64,000 bases of DNA from Viola odorata (taxonomy: Eukaryota; Streptophyta; Magnoliopsida; Malpighiales; Violaceae), in assembly GCA_963691705.1 (NCBI GenBank), contig OY829537.1:73739352-73803351 (forward strand), given 5' to 3'. The translations under genes and the position numbers were made by a program. Under the pieces are notes generated by a model. It saw only the letters and a program-made list of their open reading frames with translations. It did no database searches and was not told the origin of the DNA. Of the stretch, positions 57,931-64,000 are shown one piece after another (positions within the stretch are counted from its first letter, which is position 1; every line of letters begins with the position of its first letter).

Positions 57931-58442
57931 TCCTAACTTTAGTCTAGGAGTTGTATACTATCCATTGGTATGTAAGTTTGCGTTTACTAGCGATTTCTTG
58001 CTTATCTTTACTTGCAACCAATTTTCTTATGGATTTATACTTGTGGTGCCATTAAACCCTATTTCATTGAGTTATTATGCATGTTTAGGGAATGGCAGAG
58101 ATTTAGTAATGGTGAAGATACCCCTTAAATACGTCGTGAGTCATATGGAACGCTTGGGTGTCTCGCGAGAGGATGAGAGTTACTGAAGGAACTTGAGGTT
58201 GTTGATTGGGATAGGATGTTCTTATACCTTCCAAGGTTGCCTACCCAACACAACAAGGTGATCATTATGAGAGATGATGGTTCTACCCAAACCACCGTCA
58301 AGTGCATTGACACCACTGTCAGAGTGGATGTCTCGGGTAATCCCAATCCTACGTTCGTGCCTTTAGTTCATACTAACTTGAGGTATTGTGGTGCAGATTT
58401 TAGTTCGGATTCGAGGGTGAATCCTCTTGAAGGGGGAGGAGA
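57931..58442 (+). pseudogene. Element X, continuation of the unknown domain
   Basis: It resumes the X frame: PLVCKFAFTSDFLLIFTCNQ and FSYGFILVVPLNPISLSYYA align with Y's post-protease domain. LVMVKIPLKYVVSHMERLGV and a TGA after EDESY follow. After a frameshift, TNLRYCGADFSSDSRVNPLE leads into the purine tract before the LTR. Confidence 0.8.
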
Positions 58443-59430
58443 TGATACGAATCGTACCGCACCACATGTGCAAAGTGTACGACGACCACCTATCGAACCG
58501 AGGATGCGAGCGCGAGGTGAGGATGAGCACGCAGACAATGATCAGAGTATGGATTTGTGGAGCTTTCTTGGGCAGATGGCATTGAACAATATTCGAGGAC
58601 GAATCTTTTCGAAGAAGAAGGGAATGATACGATCCAAGACTGACGATGACGTTATCACGTCATCCCTTGACGTGATCACGCCCAAAATAGAAGCATGCAC
58701 AAGAGTGGAGCTTAGAGATAGCGTGATCACGCCATCCCTAAGCGTGATCACGCCCAAGATAGGCACTTGGGCTCTAAGATGGCATGATCACGCCATCCCT
58801 AGGCGTGATCACGCCCGAAACAGCGGCTAGAACGCGTTGAGGCAAGGCGATGACGTGATCACGTCATCCCTTGACGTAATCACATCAACATGAGGTAGTT
58901 TGCGCCGAGAAGAAAATTGCAAGTTTCCAATCCAAGTTTCCTTTTTCTTTATTAAATATTTTATTAATTAATTAATTTAGTTTGGATTTGTTTTAATAAA
59001 TTAATTAGGAGTTCAATTAGAAGAAGGACTTCTATTGTAAGAATTTAGGGTTCCTCCTATTTAAAGGATCCACCCTCTTCATTATTCAGTTACGTTATTT
59101 TTAATCAATTAAATTCAGAGCGGATTTTCTCAATTGTTCATGTGTGAACCTTGTTGCTTCTTAAATCTAAACGCTTAAGTTGATTTGCAAGTAAAAGACC
59201 GAGAGTTCAAACCCCATTGTTTCGTTTCACCTAGGTTGGTATTCACAAGTTGAATACAGGGTTAGGGATCCGAGTCAAGAACCTCGATTTTTTAGCTTAG
59301 GTTGCTTAGCACAGGTTGCTAGGAGGGTTAAGCATTCAAGAGAGTTAATTATTCCACATTCCAAAAATCCAATCCTTCGAACCAGATTAGAAAGTACTCG
59401 TTATGCATCCTTGGGGTTAGGATCATATCA
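58443..59430 (+). repeat. Element X 3' LTR (988 bp)
   Basis: It starts TGATACGAATCGTACC and ends GTTAGGATCATATCA. Its last 270 bp match the Y LTR (GCAAGTAAAAGACCGAGAGT and so on), while the middle differs and carries a palindrome cluster (58644-58888). A TATA-like CTATTTAAAGG lies near 59059. It has diverged well away from Y. Confidence 0.8.
58644..58888. repeat. Cluster of CGTGATCACG palindromes in the X LTR
   Basis: Eight near-perfect palindromes of the form (T)GACGTGATCACGTC or AGCGTGATCACGCC are arranged as four pairs, each pair separated by ATCCCT. Several contain TGACG, the core of as-1/bZIP sites. They lie upstream of the TATA-like motif. Confidence 0.85.
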
Positions 59431-59831
59431 TTCCCTCCCCTTTTGAAAAGATTTGCCCTAGAATCTGTATCTAGACTTGCACCACAACACCTTAAGTTAG
59501 TAGTATCAAAGTAAGCACAAATCGAACCATACCAACCTCGCAAATTCAACTTGGCGGCAACGTCTTTGAACATGTCAATGCGTTGAATAAGACCATCGCC
59601 CCAAGCGGCTACTCTTGCTTGAACTTGGTTTAGGAACCGTCTCCAGTGTAAGTGCTGCCAAACCCAAGCTCCTATCTTGAAGGATCCACTCATCCTTCCA
59701 TGGTTTCTCAAAGTTGCCATCTTGACACTCAAGCGCGCATCGTAGCACTTTGCTTGTCCATGAGCTATCCACATTACTTCGATCCCTTTGCTACCACTTA
59801 TACTAAACAATATACTCAAAGACAGCAACAT
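59431..59831 (-). pseudogene. Fragment Z: 3' interior of a related gypsy element on the minus strand
   Basis: On the minus strand a frame reads FKIGAWVWQHLHWRRFLNQV, WGDGLIQRIDMFKDVAAKL and NLRCCGASLDTDSRANLF, followed by a purine tract AAAAGGGGAGGGAA. The last part aligns with Y (NLMYCGAGISPDSRTNPF and its purine tract). It abuts the 3' end of X's LTR, so X's LTR has a polypurine tract on both sides. Confidence 0.65.
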
Positions 59832-60143
59832 TAAACTGAATAATGTTATATGAATAAAATCACATGTGTTTCAATAACACACTAAAAATAATAGTGTGTA
59901 TGAAAATGTAGTAAGTATATAAAAGAAACGGAAAATATTCCTTCCACGTAGACTCATACTTACAAATCGACACATGTCTCACAGCTCCAAGAGCTCTCAC
60001 CTCCATCTCTGGTTGCCTCAAGAATTGTGGTGGCAAGGATAAATTTCACTCCATTGGCACACTCAATGTTCGCCACGATTCTTGACCTAAGTCGTTAAAG
60101 GACTTATTCTTTTGATTACTAACAAAACTCTAAGGAACAATAT
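59832..60143. other. Unassigned spacer
   Basis: No clear ORF or element end. ACACACTAAAAATAATAGTGTGT (59877-59899) is a short hairpin. Confidence 0.4.
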
Positions 60144-60664
60144 TGTTAAGATTAGGACTTCTGAAAAAGCAGGGTAGAGATTATGGTCGTCCGGAGTGTC
60201 TATACAGGCGGTTCGTCGTATCTGCAAAGCGCCGGAGGGGGGCCCCGACGTAGACACTCTGATGCTTAAGTTAGTATGGCTATATAATTTGGCAGAGATT
60301 CAGGTAGCAATACTGTCCTTACCTTTGATCTAAAAAGGGGTGGTATTTATAGACAAAAAGAGAGGGTGTTACCCATGGGGGTAGGCGTTAACGAGGAAAG
60401 ATATCGCCCAAGATGACTTCAGCAGGCGTCAGCTGGATGAGATATCACCAATGAGACGTTGCCAAAGCTGTCTGGGATGGGAGGATGCCGTGTGCGAAAA
60501 CGGATGCCGCGTGGTCCCCCCCGTTGATGTCGACCATCCCAGGGTTCCTCGGTCAGCACGGGGGGGTAGCTGGGTGGCTGTCGCCAGTCAAGGTCTATAG
60601 TGGTCCGGCCTTGACTTGGGGTGAAAAGACGAATGTACCCTCAGTGTTTTATCAATTGTTATCA
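60144..60664 (-). repeat. LTR-like segment on the minus strand (solo LTR or element end)
   Basis: Read on the minus strand it begins TGATAACAATTGATAAAACA and ends CTAATCTTAACA. It contains TATAAATACC (60342-60351), then CTAACTTAAGCATCAGAGTG and a GGGGCCCCCCTCCGGCGC block. The order TATA, then TTAAGCATC-GAGTGTC, then GGGGGCCC-GGCGC is typical of the R-U5 region of plant gypsy (Tat/Retand-like) LTRs. I found no clean target duplication. Confidence 0.5.
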
Positions 60665-61255
60665 TAAGCCCAATTGAAAACGAGCCCGAGTGTTTACCTA
60701 GGGCTTCATTCTCGGCTTCCAGAAGAGTGTTATTTCCTTCACTTCGTAGCAGGTTCGTGAGGATCTTTGAGTTTCTCTGATTCTTTTGACATTCAAACCC
60801 TGTGTTTTCATTCCCAGTATCTGTCAAAACTCGGCGTCTTTGTACCAGATACACGATAGCGAAGTAGGTAACGTGAACCAAATGCTTGCGAGAACTATTG
60901 GCCACAGAGAGGATGTCAACCAAGTTGACAGTGAGGAGGTTGTAGCGACAATGCTGGTCATAAACCAGAACTGATAATGCCAGCGATATACCCAAATTGA
61001 TAACGCTGGTATTTCCCATGACATGTTTCATATGATCGATATCAGCAAGGCAGGACGTTACGACGTTACCTCCTCGTAGCTCAGAATGTCATTCGGAAGG
61101 TGATATTTTATCATTTTTCCTACACATTCTCAAATGTGGCTTTGTCACGTTAGTAAAAATAAATGACAAACATTAGTTACCCTTAAAGGCTTTCACCCGC
61201 ACATATCGGGGTGTCGTTGATGTCACTTTTTCTATCCAAGCTCGTTGGATCTAGC
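60665..61255. other. Possible internal sequence of the same minus-strand retroelement
   Basis: A minus-strand frame with NSKILTNLLRSEGNNTLLEA and ENEALGKHSGSFSIGL (about 60665-60790) looks weakly coding and ends beside the LTR-like segment. I do not recognise it. Nothing else is seen. Confidence 0.3.
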
Positions 61256-61257
61256 CT

Positions 61258-61430
61258 TACTGTAAGCCGCCCATAATATTGACGCGATTTTACGCCATAA
61301 GCTACCTACAATTTGTGCGGTTTTACGCCGTAGCCACCCACAATATTGACGCGGTTTTATGCTGTAGGCCACCTATAAATTATGCGGTCTTACACTGTAG
61401 CCACCCACAATATTGACGCGGTTTACGTTC
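61258..61430. repeat. Tandem array of CCCACAATATTGACGCGGTT units
   Basis: Five half-units of about 30-35 bp alternate CACCCACAATATTGACGCGG and CCACCTATAAATTATGCGGT, joined by TTTTACGCCGTAG. The composite period is about 64 bp. It lies just upstream of the next promoter. Confidence 0.8.
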
Positions 61431-61575
61431 TCTTGGATTTCGGTCCTTACTCCCCTTGAGTATCTCGGGTGTTCACCAAGGGTTCCGCTTTAGCCTACTC
61501 CCTGGTTACTTTGGGATAACGGGACGACCCAATTTTCGAGGAACACGCCTTGGTGAGCAGCTAGTACTTCGGATC

Positions 61576-61582
61576 TATAAAT
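61576..61582 (+). promoter_or_regulatory. TATA box of the 61.6-kb ORF
   Basis: TATAAAT in the context GGATCTATAAATGCGATCC, 62 bp before the start codon, with a C/T-rich leader (CTTCACATTCTCTCTGC). Confidence 0.6.
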
Positions 61583-61643
61583 GCGATCCTTTTTTCGGTG
61601 CAGATTCTTCACATTCTCTCTGCATCTCATTTATCATTTCTTC

Positions 61644-62033
61644 ATGGACGATCTCACTAGAAACTTTCTGACTTCCAAAGCCATAACCCTCAAAAATCTC
61701 ATTGAGGGTGATGTCAGCTTCTTAGAGAACATGCTGACAAAGACTGGTGAAGACGTGCTGGAGCTTCGGGGAATGATGACCCCTATTCAGTCTAGGATTG
61801 GGGTTGCTTCCATGGAGTACTTCAACCCTATAGGGAACGTCTCCAAGTTGACCGCTGCAACCTGCCGCATCGAGGTAGCCATCGCCATGCTGCAGCAGAG
61901 GAAGGATTTGCTGAACTGCTGCCTGAAGAGCATGAGAGGCACCTCTTCTGAGCTGACCTCTATGGTGGAGGCCTTGAGGGATATCCCCACTCTGCTGGTG
62001 GATGATGACAACGATGCAGGGTCTCGGGCTTGA
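61644..62033 (+). CDS. 129-residue helical protein, unknown, probably retroelement-borne
   Basis: It starts MDDLTRNFLTSKAITLKNLI and ends in an acidic LLVDDDNDAGSRA. The whole length is predicted helical, with heptad-like hydrophobics around VSFLENMLTKTGEDVLELRG and CRIEVAIAMLQQRKDLLNCC, so a coiled coil is likely. No catalytic motif is visible. The ATG follows a TATA box and short leader, and a 3' flank with TATATAAATGAAG follows. The next plus-strand modules (62569 and 63518) have the same promoter-leader-ORF layout. The last resembles a gypsy-associated protein, so this may be an accessory ORF of the same element or an unrelated single-exon gene. I do not know its function. Confidence 0.5.
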   Translation: MDDLTRNFLTSKAITLKNLIEGDVSFLENMLTKTGEDVLELRGMMTPIQSRIGVASMEYFNPIGNVSKLTAATCRIEVAIAMLQQRKDLLNCCLKSMRGTSSELTSMVEALRDIPTLLVDDDNDAGSRA

Positions 62034-62568
62034 GTGTTTGCCGCTGTGCCTCATTTTTTGTTTTTCCTTTGTATGTATCGTGTATGCGGATGTATATTTA
62101 GGCCGTTAGGCCGTATATAAATGAAGACTTCTTTCGGTTATCGGGCTTGCAATTTCTTTCCCTTTCTAGTGCGCTAGCCCCTGCTTCAGTGGAGGGCTGT
62201 GTCAGCCCAACTGAAAATGAGTCTGCCATTGGTCGGACTTCTGTAGCATTTATTCTTCTTTGTCTGCCAGGTGGCGACGGTTGCTCTGGCGAACAGTTTT
62301 GCATTAATCTCGCGCCGTCTCTTCAGTATTAACTAATTGGGTAGTTTTTCGGTGTTTCTTGATTATCGAGAAATCCCAACAGGCGTGATTGAAGGACTTG
62401 ATTCTGCTGTTATGGTTGATCTTCTCAAGATGCATTGAATTATCCTCCAATCACGTGCGGAAAATTCTGAAGAGCCTCACCACTTTGACTATTTATGGGG
62501 AGTTCTTCTTCTTTTTCCTGTTCATCTTCTTCTTTGTACTCTTCTGTCATTACTAACTTCCATTTCTC
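62034..62568. other. Spacer and promoter between the 61.6-kb and 62.6-kb ORFs
   Basis: It contains the 3' flank of the first ORF and a TATA-like CTATTTATGG near 62489, followed by a CTTCTTC-rich leader. Confidence 0.45.
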
Positions 62569-63020
62569 ATGGCTGATTCATGGGATCAGGTCTTTGATGA
62601 GCGAGAATCTCGTCCAACCCCCTCGACTATACCGGATTCTGACAATCCTCCTTCACTGTCGTGCCTCACCGCAAAGGTCGAAAAAGGTCGAAGAAGAGGT
62701 GATTACCTCGCCGCAAAGGTCGGAAAAGGTCGAAGAAGAGAGTAAATTCAAAGACCACTGACTGGATTTCTTCCTTTTCTGCCCCTCCTACTTGTAAGGG
62801 CAAGGAATTGTTTCCTCCTGCTGACTGGTTCGAAGAGGAGATTCCTCCAGGCGATACCGTCGTAAAGGCGGCATCTTTCACCGTGAATGGGTGATCTAAC
62901 CCGTTAGTGCCGAGTCTGAAGTGAAAGATTGACAAATCTCTTCCTTTCGCTGACGAGGAACTTCCGTCCTCGGATGGGGAATACTACTACTGGTCCTCGT
63001 ACTGGCCTGACGATGATTGA
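62569..63020 (+). pseudogene. Decayed acidic ORF, unknown
   Basis: The ATG at 62569 opens MADSWDQVFDERESRPTPST and runs 58 codons to TAA 62743-62745. It includes an internal 39-bp near-duplication (ACCGCAAAGGTCGAAAAAGG and GCCGCAAAGGTCGGAAAAGG). In other frames coding-like sequence continues: PPADWFEEEIPPGDTVVKAA, then LPSSDGEYYYWSSYWPDDD before a stop near 63020. The pattern fits one former acidic protein of about 150 residues broken by frameshifts and stops. Confidence 0.4.
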
Positions 63021-63517
63021 TTTTGTCCCTGACAATCCTTTGTAGATGCCGTATGGCTAGTATTAGAATAAATAAAATGATGCTTTTACATTTTTAGTCC
63101 TTTATGCTCAGGTGTTAGCTCCTCCATTGAGGGATAGCATTCGTCGAGAGACTAACTGTCTCTTCAATGCAACCGTTTTCAACTAATTGTCAGTAACTGT
63201 GCCCCTCAGAAGATATAAATGCTTAGACATAAATATCCTTCTGAGGTTTTTCCCACGTGTCACTTTCACTTTGGGGCGTGTCCCGTTTTTACAGGCTGTT
63301 TAATTTTCGAACTTAGCCTTTAAAAGGGAGCAACTGCTTTCTTTTAATACTCTTTGCTTGCGCTTTGGAATTTGTCTCCTTCTTCTCTCTCTGAGTTTCA
63401 TTTTTGCTTCAAAGGAAGTTTCAATCACCGTTCGTCGGCGCCGACGGTTTTGCTCACCGCCTTCTGTTCAAGGTACTTTACTTCTTCTTCCTCAGATTTT
63501 CTTCTTGCTGATTCATT
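63021..63517. other. Promoter and leader of the Transposase_28-like gene
   Basis: It contains CCCACGTGTCAC (a G-box-like element near 63253), TTTAAAAGGG (near 63319, TATA-like), a C/T-rich leader with CTTCTTCTCTCTCTGAG, and a possible leader intron from CAAG|GTAC (63473) to CCTCAG (63495). Confidence 0.5.
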
Positions 63518-64000
63518 ATGAGCACGTTTAGGATACCCAAGGATACTCAGTGGCCTACGGCCACAAATAGGTCTTCTAAGGGTCTCCAGCGGCCCATAGA
63601 TTTAGAAATCGAGAGAACACCTAGTGTTTTCATTTATGAAACGGTATTGAAGGCTGAGTTGGAGGAAAATGGTATCTTATTCCCTCCTGGTTACTCCGTC
63701 AAGATTCCTGAAGCTGGTCAACGACTTCATGACCCTCTATCGGGGAGCGATAGGATGGTGTATTTTAATATGTTCCTTTACGGTTTTCGCTTTCCCATTC
63801 ACGAAGCGGTGAAAGGATTACTGCGTCATTACGACATTAACCTGGCTCAGATTACGCCTTCCTCCTGGTGCAGGATTCATGCCTTCATTCGTGCTTGTGA
63901 GTTGCGGGGTATCTTTATTCCATTTGTCAATTTATTTTGCAAGTTTTTTAGCTTCAAGTGTCGCGACTATGTGGTAGATATCACCCCGAGGTGGAATGAT
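63518..64000 (+). CDS. 'Putative gypsy type transposon' (Transposase_28-like) protein, 5' part, cut by the window end
   Basis: An open frame of 161 codons runs from ATG 63518 off the right edge with no stop. After a short N-terminus (MSTFRIPKDTQW) comes the domain: LEENGILFPPGYSVKIPEAG, DRMVYFNMFLYGFRFPIHEA, VKGLLRHYDINLAQITPSSW and a following helix FIRACELRGIF. The order P-PGY/F, Y...F..G.RFP..., L..Y.......P..W fits the Transposase_28 family, whose members are linked to plant gypsy (Tat-type) elements and probably act as GAG-like proteins. The frame is intact as far as seen. The assignment is from memory of the family pattern. Confidence 0.72.
   Translation, partial: MSTFRIPKDTQWPTATNRSSKGLQRPIDLEIERTPSVFIYETVLKAELEENGILFPPGYSVKIPEAGQRLHDPLSGSDRMVYFNMFLYGFRFPIHEAVKGLLRHYDINLAQITPSSWCRIHAFIRACELRGIFIPFVNLFCKFFSFKCRDYVVDITPRWND

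Larger units (their letters stand above)
44016..59430 (+). mobile_element. Gypsy-type non-autonomous element X (older copy, interrupted by Y)
   Basis: The interior starts with the primer-site-like GTTGGTAGCGGAGCTCAAGG (44016) and continues through GAG and protease remnants to 47239. It is interrupted there by complete element Y (47240-57925) and resumes at 57931. The sequence rejoins exactly when one GGTGG duplicate is removed. It ends with a purine tract GAAGGGGGAGGAGA and its own 3' LTR (58443-59430). Its 5' LTR is reduced to the rearranged fragment 43873-44015. No reverse transcriptase or integrase is found. Confidence 0.78.

Noticed and set aside
60144..60664. Complete solo LTR with target duplication
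   Set aside because: The 5-bp flanks (AATAT and TAAGC) do not match, so only an LTR-like segment is claimed.
1..64000. tRNA, rRNA or organellar DNA inserts
   Set aside because: On reading both strands I saw no A-box/B-box pairs with a tRNA fold and no rRNA or chloroplast gene signatures. A dedicated tRNA scan was not possible here.

Overview
This window is nuclear DNA of a flowering plant, most likely a eudicot. It is AT-rich, has GT-AG introns, and is mostly transposons inserted into one another. I recognise one host gene: a CIN-class TCP transcription factor (minus strand, 23381-24688) with an intact miR319 target site. Everything else I can assign is mobile DNA or its debris.

Left third (about 1-20500): a deep nest. 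T-rich 20-24 bp subrepeat arrays lie in opposite orientations at 2355-3380 and 17373-17945. Between them sits a plant mariner-like element (3657-17370, TA target duplication) with a broken DD39D transposase. It also holds an unexplained acidic ORF on the opposite strand. Inside the mariner is a PIF/Harbinger element (5815-14053, TAA duplication). Its three-exon transposase is intact, but the DNA-binding ORF1 exon is amplified into three 642-bp tandem copies, each broken. Smaller Stowaway-like MITEs lie at 18419-19761, 20230-20463, 21659-21913 and 26305-26562.

Middle (26801-42519): one LTR retrotransposon of 15.7 kb with 2.5-kb LTRs and a CCCAC target duplication. It shows no gag or pol; the interior is a series of unrelated tandem arrays. 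It looks like a large non-autonomous (LARD-type) element, possibly of the Tat/Ogre lineage.

Right third (43873-59831): copies of one non-autonomous Ty3/gypsy family carrying GAG, a protease and an unknown domain, but no reverse transcriptase or integrase. An older copy X (44016-59430) contains a complete copy Y (47240-57925, TSD GGTGG). Y's 5' LTR was later split by a second Harbinger element (48129-52664) with ends like the first. A third fragment Z lies on the minus strand at 59431-59831. X and Y share a stop codon at the same GAG position.

Right edge (60144-64000): an LTR-like segment on the minus strand, a short tandem array, and three promoter-plus-ORF modules. The last is the start of a protein resembling the 'putative gypsy type transposon' (Transposase_28) family and runs off the window.
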